A stretch of 64,000 nt of DNA. Origin: Paenibacillus xylanivorans (lineage in GTDB: Bacteria > Bacillota > Bacilli > Paenibacillales > Paenibacillaceae). A program made the translations under genes and the position numbers. The stretch spans positions 60,055 to 124,054 of the forward strand of contig NZ_LITU01000068.1 in assembly GCF_001280595.1 (NCBI RefSeq), written 5' to 3'. The stretch's first letter is position 1, and each line of letters opens with the position of its first letter. Positions 18,295-27,644 of the stretch are shown here, piece after piece. The notes beneath the pieces were generated by a model that was given only the letters and a program-made list of their open reading frames with translations, was not told the DNA's origin and did no database searches.

Positions 18295-19149
18295 TCAGCT
18301 TGAGGTTCTCCGCATCATGATTGGAGGAACTTTATAATAGATTTTGAATGCTCTTGTAAATGAATATAAATTCGGATAACCCAGCGACAAAGCAATCTCC
18401 GTAATGGATGCATCTGTATCCTTTAGAAGCTGTTTGGCCTTATCCATTCGTATTCGCTGCATGAATTTTAACGGGGGCAGACCGACCTGACTGGTGAACA
18501 TGTTGGAGAAGTACGAACGATGCACCCCCGCGAAGTCGGCCACCTGCTGCACGGAAATGCCCTCTGTTGCATGTAATTCCATGTAATCCATGCATTCATG
18601 TATCCAGCCCGCCAGTTCTGTAGGTTGTGCGTAATTGGTGTCTGGAACAAGACTGGCCAATAAGCCATATACCAGCCCGTGCAACTCCAGGGATACTGCT
18701 GGCTTCCATCGTTCCACACATGCCAATGCATGAATCAGACGTTCGGACGTTTCCTGAACCTGCGTAGAAAACATCTCTTTGCCGAACGGACTTTCTGGAG
18801 TCAAGCCAGCGAGCTCGAGTAATGGTTTGACTTTAGCCCCATCCAATGCCAGCCAGTTCATTTGCAGCGGAGATTCCGAGGGAAGCATGTGATAATAATA
18901 GGTTCTGCCGGGAAACAGACAAAAGAGATCATTCTTCTGCAGGTCCACCCGCTTGCCATCAAACTCAAACCTGACCATACCCTCATGCACAAAATGAAGA
19001 CTATAACACTCGATACGTTTGGGACCAACTCGGTAGTTGGATTTGGCTATACTTCTCCCTGCCCTGACTGGCCAAATGTGTTCCTCTTTATCCAAATAAC
19101 CCGGCTTATAGTAGATGAATTCCGCATACTCGTACTCATATTCCTGCAT
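18295..19149 (-). CDS. AraC family transcriptional regulator
   Basis: A 284-residue protein with an N-terminal cupin-like sensing domain (FEFDGKRVDLQKNDLFCLFPGRTYYY) and a C-terminal AraC double HTH (VQQVADFAGVHRSYFSNMF; ITEIALSLGYPNLYSFTRAFK). The ATG at 19149 follows AAAGGAGGGG. It lies upstream of the YesM/YesN pair on the same strand and is divergent from the sulfatase gene at 19273, so it could control either; the divergent arrangement slightly favours the sulfatase. Confidence 0.88.
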   Translation of the reverse strand: MQEYEYEYAEFIYYKPGYLDKEEHIWPVRAGRSIAKSNYRVGPKRIECYSLHFVHEGMVRFEFDGKRVDLQKNDLFCLFPGRTYYYHMLPSESPLQMNWLALDGAKVKPLLELAGLTPESPFGKEMFSTQVQETSERLIHALACVERWKPAVSLELHGLVYGLLASLVPDTNYAQPTELAGWIHECMDYMELHATEGISVQQVADFAGVHRSYFSNMFTSQVGLPPLKFMQRIRMDKAKQLLKDTDASITEIALSLGYPNLYSFTRAFKIYYKVPPIMMRRTSS

Positions 19150-19272
19150 CTTGGCGAGTCCCCTCCTTTTCCTATTTTGTTTGATAATAACAAAATGACA
19201 ACAAAAATATAACACCGGGCTATTTTTATAACTCGCTTTTTTCAATATTATCTTACTAGGAGGCGATTACAC

Positions 19273-20811
19273 TTGTCGAGAACACCTAACATTTTGCTAA
19301 TCACTAGCGACCAGCAGCACTGGAACACGATCGGAGCTTTTCAGTCTGAAATTTCCACACCCAATCTAGATCGGCTCGCCCGGCAAGGAACAACGTTTGA
19401 TCGGGCATATTGCCCAAACCCTACCTGCACCCCTAGCCGTGCTTCCATGATTACAGGCATGTATCCCAGTCAGCATGGGGCCTGGACGTTGGGCACAAAA
19501 CTGCTTGAAGACCGTCATACCGTCGGGGAAAGTTTCAGTGAGGCAGGATACCGCACCGCACTCGTAGGTAAAGCACATTTTCAACCTTTGAAATCCACTG
19601 AAGCCTACCCGTCGGTCGAAGCATATCCCATCCTGCAGGATTTGGAGTACTGGAGACATTTCCACGGACCGTTTTACGGTTTTGACCATGTTGAACTGAC
19701 CCGTAATCATACGAATGAAGCGCATGTCGGTCAGCATTACGCGCTATGGCTGGAAGAACAGGGATGTACCAACTGGAGAGATTACTTCCTTCCCCCAACA
19801 GGAACGATGGATCCTTCCGTAACGTATACGTGGCCTATTCCTGAGAAATATCACTACAACACCTGGATCGCCGAGCGAACCAACTCCCTGCTGCAGCAAT
19901 ATACCAATGCCGATGATCCCTTCTTTCTATGGGCCAGCTTTTTCGACCCGCATCCGGAATATCTGGTACCGGAACCTTGGGATTCGATGTATGACCCGGA
20001 TGACCTTACGATCCCCTCCATAACACCCGGAGAGCATGATCGTAATCCACCCCACTTTCAAATGACCCAGGAAGAGAATCCGAATTTTGAACATCTGGTT
20101 GAAACCGGCTTCGGCATTCACGGATACCGCTCGCATCATTATTATGAATATGGCGACAAGTCCCGGTTAACGGAGTATGACAAGAAAAAACTGGTCGGCG
20201 TGTATTACGGGATGATCAGTATGATGGATAAATATATTGGCAAAATTCTCGATAAGCTGGATGAGTTGGGCATTGCAGATGATACTATCGTCGTTTTCAC
20301 AACCGATCATGGCCATTTCTTCGGGCAGCATGGTCTTCAGGCCAAGGGTGGATTTCATTACGAGGATCTTATCAAAATCCCATTTATCGTAAGATATCCA
20401 GGTGAGGTGCCTGCTGCGAGAAAATCAAATGCCATACAATCGCTGGTCGATCTGGCTCCCACCTTTTTGTCCCTTTGCAACATTGCCATACCCCATGCCA
20501 TGACGGGCATTGATCAAAAGAAAGTGTGGCTTGGCGCCGAGGAAGCTGTTCGTAATCATGCTCTCTGCGAATTTCGACACGAACCCACGACGATTCATCA
20601 AAAAACGTATATCGAACAGCGTTATAAGATCACCGTCTATTACAATCAAACCTATGGTGAACTTTTCGATCTCGAAAAAGATCCCGATGAACGATTCAAC
20701 CTGTGGAATGAACCTGAGTACACCCATCTTAAGGCAAATCTGCTGCTCAAGTATATCTGGGCTGAGCTTGGCAAGGAGTCCATGCCGATGCCTCGAATTC
20801 ATCATGCCTGA
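19273..20811 (+). CDS. Type I sulfatase (formylglycine-dependent)
   Basis: A 512-residue alkaline-phosphatase-superfamily enzyme without a signal peptide. The formylglycine motif CTPSR is at Cys52-Arg56, the calcium ligands start with TSDQQHW (Asp13, Gln14), and FTTDHGHFFGQHG carries the second metal/active-site cluster. The start is TTG at 19273 with TAGGAGGCG upstream. It hydrolyses a sulfate ester, perhaps of choline or a sugar; the exact substrate is not clear. Activity requires Cys-to-formylglycine conversion by an enzyme not seen here. The gene overlaps or abuts the CHR transporter gene that follows. Confidence 0.9.
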   Translation: MSRTPNILLITSDQQHWNTIGAFQSEISTPNLDRLARQGTTFDRAYCPNPTCTPSRASMITGMYPSQHGAWTLGTKLLEDRHTVGESFSEAGYRTALVGKAHFQPLKSTEAYPSVEAYPILQDLEYWRHFHGPFYGFDHVELTRNHTNEAHVGQHYALWLEEQGCTNWRDYFLPPTGTMDPSVTYTWPIPEKYHYNTWIAERTNSLLQQYTNADDPFFLWASFFDPHPEYLVPEPWDSMYDPDDLTIPSITPGEHDRNPPHFQMTQEENPNFEHLVETGFGIHGYRSHHYYEYGDKSRLTEYDKKKLVGVYYGMISMMDKYIGKILDKLDELGIADDTIVVFTTDHGHFFGQHGLQAKGGFHYEDLIKIPFIVRYPGEVPAARKSNAIQSLVDLAPTFLSLCNIAIPHAMTGIDQKKVWLGAEEAVRNHALCEFRHEPTTIHQKTYIEQRYKITVYYNQTYGELFDLEKDPDERFNLWNEPEYTHLKANLLLKYIWAELGKESMPMPRIHHA

Positions 20812-21457
20812 TGGAAAGGATGAGGGTAGCATCAAGAACCTGAAAGAACAATTTATGGTACTGACACAGCTTTTTTGGATTTTCTTCCGCATCGGTCCTT
20901 CCACCTTTGGAGGCGGATATGCGATGCTGCCCATTATTGAACGCGAAGTGGTGAACAAGAAAAAATGGATGCAAGAGGACGAGATCGGTGAGCTTATATC
21001 GCTTGCCGGCGCGGCTCCCGGAGGTGTGGGCGTCAATGCCGCTGCGATAATCGGACATCGCCAGGCAGGCATCGCGGGAGCTGTTTCGGCCGTCATCGGC
21101 GTGACATGTCCCACGTTTTTGATTGTGATCCTGATCAGCGTATTCGCCGTATTATTTCGTAACCAACTCAAAGTTGAAGCCGCTTTAAAAGGAATGAACG
21201 GTGGCATTATTGCCCTAATTAGCATGGCAGCTTATCGGACGGCCAAGTATTCCATCTTAGATACAACAACAGCGATAGCTGCCATTGTGACCGTAGCTGT
21301 GCTGTTGTTTGCAGGTATCCATCCCCTCTACCTTATTGTTTCGGGATTGATATGTGGTATGGCCGTAATTCGGATTAAGAAGCGATTGGGTCTTCAAGTA
21401 AAAATGGAAAAGGAATCTGTAACAGGAAGCTACCCGGAACTGGAATATTACATTTAA
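20804..21457 (+). CDS. CHR (chromate/sulfate-type) transporter, first short subunit
   Basis: The conserved opening LFWIFFRIGPSTFGGGYAMLP and the AGAAPGGVGVNAAAIIGHRQAG segment are signatures of the short-chain CHR family. Several membrane segments follow. The frame is open upstream through the sulfatase gene, but that part is shadow sequence. The ATG at 20804 overlaps the sulfatase stop by 8 bp; no strong ribosome binding site is visible, and the ATG at 20855 is an alternative. It forms a pair with the next gene, as expected for split CHR transporters, which work as heterodimers. Confidence 0.85.
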   Translation: MPDGKDEGSIKNLKEQFMVLTQLFWIFFRIGPSTFGGGYAMLPIIEREVVNKKKWMQEDEIGELISLAGAAPGGVGVNAAAIIGHRQAGIAGAVSAVIGVTCPTFLIVILISVFAVLFRNQLKVEAALKGMNGGIIALISMAAYRTAKYSILDTTTAIAAIVTVAVLLFAGIHPLYLIVSGLICGMAVIRIKKRLGLQVKMEKESVTGSYPELEYYI

Positions 21458-21481
21458 GAAAGACGAATCGGAGCGATTGAC

Positions 21482-22012
21482 ATGTACTGGGACCTGTTCA
21501 AGATGTTTATACGTGTAGGCCTCGTTTCATTTGGTGGAGGTTATGCCGTTATCCCGATCATTCAACACGAGGTCACGGAAAAAGGTTGGCTGACAAGCGC
21601 AGAATTCCAGCAAACCGTAGCGCTGGCCGGTATGGCGCCCGGCTCGATTGCAACCAATGCCGCGACGTTGATTGGCTATAAAACGGCAGGTTATATCGGA
21701 GCCACTGTCTCTACTGCAGGAATGATATTGCCCTCACTCGTCGTAATTGTACTACTTTCTGCCTTATTTTATCGGATGCATGACAATTCATGGGTCAAGT
21801 CATCTTTATATGGCTTGCGCCCAGTGACGACAGGACTCATTATCTATGCTGCCATTCATTTTGGTTATCCAAGTGAAGACGCAGGCATAAGCTGGGTATG
21901 GATTGCGACACTGCTTATTAGTGGATTTTGTTTGTTTCTCCTGTTCAAGTACAAGCTTCATCCCCTTCTGATTCTCATTGTTGCCGGAGCCGCTGGCATT
22001 ATTTTATTTTAA
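21482..22012 (+). CDS. CHR (chromate/sulfate-type) transporter, second short subunit
   Basis: A 176-residue membrane protein with the same family signature, VGLVSFGGGYAVIPIIQHEV, and AGMAPGSIATNAATLIG. GGAGCG lies upstream of the ATG. It is 24 bp downstream of the first CHR subunit in the apparent sulfatase-CHR-CHR operon. Known members expel chromate; a role with sulfate here is inferred from the neighbouring sulfatase. Confidence 0.88.
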   Translation: MYWDLFKMFIRVGLVSFGGGYAVIPIIQHEVTEKGWLTSAEFQQTVALAGMAPGSIATNAATLIGYKTAGYIGATVSTAGMILPSLVVIVLLSALFYRMHDNSWVKSSLYGLRPVTTGLIIYAAIHFGYPSEDAGISWVWIATLLISGFCLFLLFKYKLHPLLILIVAGAAGIILF

Positions 22013-22104
22013 AACCAGCATGGGGCCCAAGGAAGATTCTCCACCAACAAATGTCGGTTGCTACCCTTTTTTTTCAAACAGGATACTTCCTTTATTGGTT
22101 TTAA

Positions 22105-22158
22105 AAGGAGCAGCGCGATCACAGCATTAGCTGTCCTGGCTGCTCCCCTTCATTTTTT
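22105..22158. terminator. Bidirectional terminator
   Basis: GGAGCAGC (22107-22114) pairs with GCTGCTCC (22139-22146). T-rich tracts follow on both strands (CATTTTTTATTTTT on plus, TTTTAAAA on minus). It ends the CHR operon and the convergent epimerase operon. Confidence 0.75.
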
Positions 22159-22162
22159 ATTT

Positions 22163-23173
22163 TTACGATTGACGCAGATATAATCTGCTCGTTTCCTCCC
22201 AAATCTCTCCCGGCTCCAGACTAAATAATCCAGCTTCCTCAACCTGCATATCCAGATTCGGTGCATTCACGAGATTGATCTGGGGTTCGGGACAGAAAAA
22301 GCCTTCTTCCGCATTATTGTTCCAGATCATCCATTGTTTATAGGAGGTTCCCACATCGTAGATCAGTGTCATTCCACTCTTCGTATCCTGAAGCTCCATC
22401 CGGTTCCTTCCGTTTTGCGGTACAGCAGTGTAATGGTTATCCATTTCTGCAAAGAACGGATATACCCCGGAGTCACGCATCAGCTCTTCCTCCTGAAGCA
22501 GGGGCTGGAAACGTGTCGTTGGCAGCATACGTTGATCCAATTCCCATCTGTCTCCGATGGTCAGCTTGAGCTTGTAATCAGAAGCCGATCCTCCCGTATT
22601 AAACGGTGCATTGATTGAGGTATGAAAAGCGATTAGGCAAGGCATGCAGGAGTTTCCATGATTGCGAATCCTGACATGCTGCATAAGTCCATCACTGCTC
22701 AGCGAGTAGCGCAATGTAATACTGAATTGAAAAGGAAAGGTCACATACACGGGATGAGTTTCATCTACGGTAATAGACACCGACACATGGCTTTCCTTCT
22801 CGGTATGTCCATACTCATCTACAACCCAGGGCGTATTATACAAAAATCCGTGCAAATGATTTCCTGTTGCTTCCTCATTGACCGGGAACTGAAGTGTCTC
22901 TCCGTTCCAGGCAAACCGCCCGTCCTCATAGCGATTCGGGGGAAACAGGACGGGGATCCCATGAATCATCGGTCTTGTCTTGAATGATTCCATTTCTTCG
23001 GGTGACGGCTCATGAAGGAAGCGAAGCCCTCGCTCAAGATCACGAAAAGCGACCAGATTACCACCTATCTCCGGCAACATTACAGCCTCACTGGAACCAA
23101 AACGTAGGTAAATGGCCTTTTCCCCTTGAAAATCGCCTTCCCAGGAATTACTTGTCTCCCTTGTGTTCAACAT
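22163..23173 (-). CDS. Aldose 1-epimerase-like protein
   Basis: A 336-residue protein of the galactose-mutarotase superfamily: MIHGIPVLFPPNRYEDGRF and NHLHGFLYNTPW near residues 69-115 correspond to the substrate-binding and catalytic His regions. It probably interconverts alpha and beta anomers of the sugar released by the two GH2 enzymes encoded just upstream (12 bp gap). It closes the operon that begins with the binding protein at 29915. The exact sugar is unknown. Confidence 0.85.
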   Translation of the reverse strand: MLNTRETSNSWEGDFQGEKAIYLRFGSSEAVMLPEIGGNLVAFRDLERGLRFLHEPSPEEMESFKTRPMIHGIPVLFPPNRYEDGRFAWNGETLQFPVNEEATGNHLHGFLYNTPWVVDEYGHTEKESHVSVSITVDETHPVYVTFPFQFSITLRYSLSSDGLMQHVRIRNHGNSCMPCLIAFHTSINAPFNTGGSASDYKLKLTIGDRWELDQRMLPTTRFQPLLQEEELMRDSGVYPFFAEMDNHYTAVPQNGRNRMELQDTKSGMTLIYDVGTSYKQWMIWNNNAEEGFFCPEPQINLVNAPNLDMQVEEAGLFSLEPGEIWEETSRLYLRQS

Positions 23174-23185
23174 GCGTTCCCCTCC

Positions 23186-24970
23186 TTATTCACCAGCGGA
23201 CGATGGATATTGCCCTTCTATAATGGCACGGATCTGTTCCATCGGCATCTTGGGCTGTCTGTCATACGTCAGCAGACCGTTAATCTCCTGTTCTACATCC
23301 GTCAGCTGTGTGTAACAAAATCCTTCGACGACCGGAGAATTCAATAACGGCTGTACTACGGCATGCAACCGCCGGGCAAAATCCTCGTCATTTTCCGCTC
23401 CGGAGTAACCCCAGCCTTCCCAGTCACTTTTCTTATAACCGATTCCACCGAATTCGGTAATTAAGATAGGCTGTCCTTCATAATGGTAGCCACCCACGCT
23501 CAGATTCCGACTGCCCGGAAGGGCGCTTACCGCGTTTTCACGACTGCGATAGCGTTCCTCCAGAACTTCCCTTCTCCATTCATAATCATGAATGTTATAC
23601 AAGTCGGTCTGTACCATCTCCCAGCCATCATTGGAAATGACCGGACGAGTGGAATCCAGCGATTTGGTCAAATAATACATAGACAAGGCGTGATACTGCT
23701 GCTCCTTGCTGGTCAGGATATGGGGAACGCCCCAGCTTTCATTAAGAGGTACCCAGACCACAACACATGGATGATTGTAGTCCCTTTCCAGCGCCTCCTG
23801 CCATTCGCGTGTTACCTGGGCAACATACTGTTCGGAGAAATCGTACGCATTCGCCATCTCTCCCCACACCAGCAGCCCCAGCTGATCACACCAGTACAGA
23901 TATCTTGGATCTTCAATCTTCTGGTGTTTTCTGGCGCCGTTAAATCCCATTTCCTTCGTTAATTCCACATCACGCCGGATAGCCTCGTCACTCGGCGGGG
24001 TCAGATTTCCATCCGGAAAGTACCCTTGATCCAGAACGAGCTTCATATAATATGGACGGTTATTCAGAAACAGCTTGCCTTGTTCAATGGAGATCTTGCG
24101 CATGCCGAAGTAACTGTCGACCTCATCGACTGGTACACCGTCCACCAACACAGTGAAATGAATGTCATACAGATTGGGATGCTCTGGGGACCACAGCCTG
24201 CCAAGACCATGCTCGTTAAAGGTATGAAGACCGATGGTACGGGTCTCTGTCCTCCCGCCAATTCGATATTCATCCTCAGACAGCTGCTCCCCCTGATAAG
24301 CAATGTGCACACGCAGTCTAACATCCTGAGCGTCCCAATCCCTTGGATCAGTTTGTTCCCTTTGAAGATGAGCCGTAACTTTGATTTCGTTGCGATCGAT
24401 ATCGGGAGTCAGGCGCACCTTCTGCAGATGAACGGGTGCAACAGCTTCGAGCCACACCGATTGCCATATTCCAGTAGTGCGGGTATAGAAAATTTGGGCA
24501 GATTGCTCCTGCCAGAACTGCTTCCCACGCGGTAGCGTTACATCCCTGCTATAATCGATCGCTTGTACGGTCAGCACATTGCTTCCTTCCAGCAGAGCAT
24601 CCGTAATATCGGCATGAAATGGCGTGTGTCCGCCCTCATGCCGAACCACCAGTTTCCCGTTTACCCATACAGAGGCTTCATAGTCCACGGCTCCGAAGTG
24701 CAGCAGCAGCCGTTTACCGGTGAAGTTCTCTGGAATGTCAAAAGTCCGTTTGTACCAGACATTATCGTGAAAATTGGAATCTGCTATCCCGCTCAGCTGA
24801 CTTTGAAAAGCAAATGGCACCTGGATTCGGCGGCTGAATGCTTGTTTGCCTTCATTCCAATTTTCCGAACGTCCCTTGTTATGATCATCGAATTCAAATT
24901 CCCATTCCCCGTTCAAACTCATCCAATCCTTCCGCACAAATTGCGGCCTTGGATAATCCTGTCGCAGCAT
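23186..24970 (-). CDS. Glycoside hydrolase family 2 enzyme (first paralogue copy)
   Basis: A sugar-binding jelly-roll domain (YPRPQFVRKDWMSLNGEWEF onward), an Ig-like middle domain, and a TIM barrel with acid/base Glu411 in VPLNESWG and nucleophile Glu506 in LITEFGG. There is no signal peptide, so it acts on imported sugar. An ATG at 25024 overlaps the upstream stop, but the ATG at 24970 has AGGAGAG in front and aligns with the N-terminus of the neighbouring paralogue, so I used it. GH2 covers beta-galactosidases, beta-glucuronidases, beta-mannosidases and arabinopyranosidases; the specificity is not decidable here. Confidence 0.88.
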   Translation of the reverse strand: MLRQDYPRPQFVRKDWMSLNGEWEFEFDDHNKGRSENWNEGKQAFSRRIQVPFAFQSQLSGIADSNFHDNVWYKRTFDIPENFTGKRLLLHFGAVDYEASVWVNGKLVVRHEGGHTPFHADITDALLEGSNVLTVQAIDYSRDVTLPRGKQFWQEQSAQIFYTRTTGIWQSVWLEAVAPVHLQKVRLTPDIDRNEIKVTAHLQREQTDPRDWDAQDVRLRVHIAYQGEQLSEDEYRIGGRTETRTIGLHTFNEHGLGRLWSPEHPNLYDIHFTVLVDGVPVDEVDSYFGMRKISIEQGKLFLNNRPYYMKLVLDQGYFPDGNLTPPSDEAIRRDVELTKEMGFNGARKHQKIEDPRYLYWCDQLGLLVWGEMANAYDFSEQYVAQVTREWQEALERDYNHPCVVVWVPLNESWGVPHILTSKEQQYHALSMYYLTKSLDSTRPVISNDGWEMVQTDLYNIHDYEWRREVLEERYRSRENAVSALPGSRNLSVGGYHYEGQPILITEFGGIGYKKSDWEGWGYSGAENDEDFARRLHAVVQPLLNSPVVEGFCYTQLTDVEQEINGLLTYDRQPKMPMEQIRAIIEGQYPSSAGE

Positions 24971-25020
24971 GATGTTCAGCTCTCCTGTTCTAAGTTGATC
25001 TCTAGCATATAGTCCAGACT

Positions 25021-26787
25021 TCATCCCAGATTGATTTTACGAATCTCTTCCAGTGGAACCTTCGGTTTACGGTCTTCCGTCAACAGGCCATTGATCTCCT
25101 GCTGCACATCCGTAAGCTGTGTGTAACAATAGCCAGAGATATAGGGAATGGATTGAATTGCCCCGGTGATGGAACGGAAACGTTCGAGGAAAGCTTCAAC
25201 CGAATCCACTTGGTTTCCGTATCCCCAGCCTTTATCCGATTGGAAAGCAATACCGCCGAATTCACTAATGATGATGGGTTGGCCCTTGTACGTATATCCT
25301 TCAGCAAAAGCAAATTTCCATCGGTTAGATGCGATCTGGTTCGTTACAATCATATCCTTATCCTGATAGCGCTCCAGAAAAGCGTCTCCCGTCTCCACAT
25401 AATCATGGAGGGTCAAAATATCTGATACCGTATGCTCCCATCCGTCGTTGGTAATGACCGGACGATACGGATCAATGGCCTTGGTCAGATGGTAAATGGA
25501 TTGCGTAAATTGCTGCTGCCTTACCTCGTGACCAATGGTCGGTATACCCCATGATTCATTGAATGGAACCCAGGTAATTACGCATGGATGATTATATTGC
25601 TGAGGTACAATTTCCAGCCACTCTTTGGTGAAGCGGGTCACAGCCTCGTCATTGAATTCGAAGGTCGCCGCCATCTCTGACCAGACCAGCATGCCTTTCA
25701 CATCACACCAATACAAAAAGCGTGGATCTTCCAGTTTCATATGTTTACGGATTCCGTTATATCCCATCTCGGCAATTTTATCGATATCCTCAATCAGTGC
25801 TTCCACTGAAGGTGGGGTCAAATGGCTATCCGTCCAATAGCCCTGATCCAGAATCATTCTTTGGTACAATGGAGCGTTATTCAGCAGAATCTGCCCGTTT
25901 TCAATCGATATCTTTCGCATGCCAAAATAGGACTGAACCCGGTCGCTTTCCTTCTCGTCCTCGTACAAAACAAACTCAATATCGTATAGGTTCGGTGATC
26001 CCGGTGACCACAACGACTGTTTCCACGGACCGCCAGCCTCGTGTTTCACGCTGGCCTCTATCGTCATCCAGGGTCTGTCGGGAGACAGGCTGATGGTTTG
26101 TACATGCTGTCCATTAAGCTCAATGCGTGTCTCCAGACGCAGGTTGTTCCTGCCTTCAATTCCATGCAGCTGAAAGTCCAATCGAATCATATGTCGATCG
26201 ATATCCGGTGTCATTTTGACCGCATCAATTCTTGCCTCATTCACATATTCCAGCCATACACTTTTCCAGATCCCGGTGCTCTGTACATAAAAGCATTCAA
26301 AATTTTGATCCACCCAGCGTTGTTTTCCCCGAGGCTGCACTGCACTCTGGCTGTCCTCTATTTCAAGCACGATATTGTTCTCTGAACCATACGTAATATA
26401 AGGCGTAATGTCGAAGGAAAAGGCAGCATAGCCACCTTCATGCTCTCCGACAACAGTCCCGTTAACCCAGCATTTTGCTTTGTAATCCACACCCTGAAAA
26501 TGAAGGATCGTCCTTTTTCCTCTGGCCTCCTGCGGGATCAACACATTTCTTCGGTACCAGACCCGTGGATGGAACGTCTCGATCCCGATTCCACTTGCTT
26601 TGGTTTCATAGGTAAAAGGAACAATGATTTGGGTCCCCTTCGGAAATCGTTCTTGATCATACCAGTGCTCGCTTTCGCCTACCTTGCCATCATCGAAGGA
26701 AAAATCCCATTCCCCGTTCAGATCCAGCCACTCCTTGCGGACAAATTGTGGTCTTGGATAATGTTTGCTATAAGATTTTGTAGTCAT
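25021..26787 (-). CDS. Glycoside hydrolase family 2 enzyme (second paralogue copy)
   Basis: The 588-residue protein has the same three-part GH2 architecture as its downstream neighbour, with acid/base Glu411 in VPFNESWG and nucleophile Glu509 in IISEFGG. The N-termini YPRPQFVRKEWLDLNGEWDF and YPRPQFVRKDWMSLNGEWEF show that the two genes arose by tandem duplication, but divergence in the middle domain suggests different substrates or linkages. It is cytoplasmic, and GGGGAG precedes the ATG. It lies 50 bp after the second permease gene. Confidence 0.9.
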   Translation of the reverse strand: MTTKSYSKHYPRPQFVRKEWLDLNGEWDFSFDDGKVGESEHWYDQERFPKGTQIIVPFTYETKASGIGIETFHPRVWYRRNVLIPQEARGKRTILHFQGVDYKAKCWVNGTVVGEHEGGYAAFSFDITPYITYGSENNIVLEIEDSQSAVQPRGKQRWVDQNFECFYVQSTGIWKSVWLEYVNEARIDAVKMTPDIDRHMIRLDFQLHGIEGRNNLRLETRIELNGQHVQTISLSPDRPWMTIEASVKHEAGGPWKQSLWSPGSPNLYDIEFVLYEDEKESDRVQSYFGMRKISIENGQILLNNAPLYQRMILDQGYWTDSHLTPPSVEALIEDIDKIAEMGYNGIRKHMKLEDPRFLYWCDVKGMLVWSEMAATFEFNDEAVTRFTKEWLEIVPQQYNHPCVITWVPFNESWGIPTIGHEVRQQQFTQSIYHLTKAIDPYRPVITNDGWEHTVSDILTLHDYVETGDAFLERYQDKDMIVTNQIASNRWKFAFAEGYTYKGQPIIISEFGGIAFQSDKGWGYGNQVDSVEAFLERFRSITGAIQSIPYISGYCYTQLTDVQQEINGLLTEDRKPKVPLEEIRKINLG

Positions 26788-26837
26788 ATTGTTCTCCCCG
26801 ATCTCCTCTATATTTGGCTCGTTGGCCTGAAAAAGTG

Positions 26838-27644
26838 TTAACCCTTAATACCAGACATGCTGATACCTTTGACAATCTGCTTCTCAAAGATGACAAATAA
26901 AATAATGATAGGAACTGAAGCGACGGCATTGATAACCATCGGTTTAACATAATCCTCTGAGTACTGTCCCATCAGCGTGGGAATTCCCATTGGCAGTGTA
27001 AACAGATTATCGTCGGTGATCGAAAGAAAAGGCCAAAGAAAATTGTTCCATGAACCAATAAACGTCAGGATGGCCATGGAAGCCATCGCTGGCCGGGTCA
27101 GCGGCAGTACAATGCTGGTGAAAATCCGCCAAAATCCCCCACCGTCAATTTGTACGCTCTCCAACAGATCATTGGGAATTCCATCGAAGAAGCTTTTAAG
27201 TACAATAACTGCTACAGGCGAAGCCAACGCAGGAATGATTAATCCACTGTATGAATTCAGCAAATGAAGATCTTTGGCTACCTGATAAAGTGGAATAATG
27301 GTAGCTTCACCAGGAATCAGCAGCCCGCCAAGAATGAAAAAGAAAACAAATGTACGGAAACGAAACGGTACTTTGGACAGGGCAAATCCGGCCATGGCGG
27401 CGAAAATAACAGTCAGCACGGTCACAACCACCGCGACAAACAAACTGTTAACCACCCACTGTGACAGCTTTGTCGTTGTCAGAATCTCGTTATAGACGGC
27501 CAGCGAGTAAGGAGGTTTAAACCAGTCCAGGACTGTAATAATCTTCATGCCTTCTTCTTTAATGGAGACCATCAGCATCCACACAAGTGGGGCCGCAAAC
27601 ATAACCGCCATCAACGCAGAACCTATGCGATACAGCCATTTCAT
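26838..27644 (-). CDS. Carbohydrate ABC transporter permease (CUT1, MalG type)
   Basis: 268 residues with six predicted membrane segments, the coupling loop ESVQIDGGGFWRIFTSIVLP and the usual C-terminus KQIVKGISMSGIKG. The ATG overlaps the upstream permease stop by one base (TGATG), showing tight coupling. It pairs with the MalF-type permease at 27644 for the GH2 operon substrate. Confidence 0.92.
   Translation of the reverse strand: MKWLYRIGSALMAVMFAAPLVWMLMVSIKEEGMKIITVLDWFKPPYSLAVYNEILTTTKLSQWVVNSLFVAVVVTVLTVIFAAMAGFALSKVPFRFRTFVFFFILGGLLIPGEATIIPLYQVAKDLHLLNSYSGLIIPALASPVAVIVLKSFFDGIPNDLLESVQIDGGGFWRIFTSIVLPLTRPAMASMAILTFIGSWNNFLWPFLSITDDNLFTLPMGIPTLMGQYSEDYVKPMVINAVASVPIIILFVIFEKQIVKGISMSGIKG

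Noticed and set aside
20510-20803. N-terminal extension of the first CHR gene
   Set aside because: This part overlaps the sulfatase in another frame and has no CHR-like sequence; the family signature begins only after 20804.
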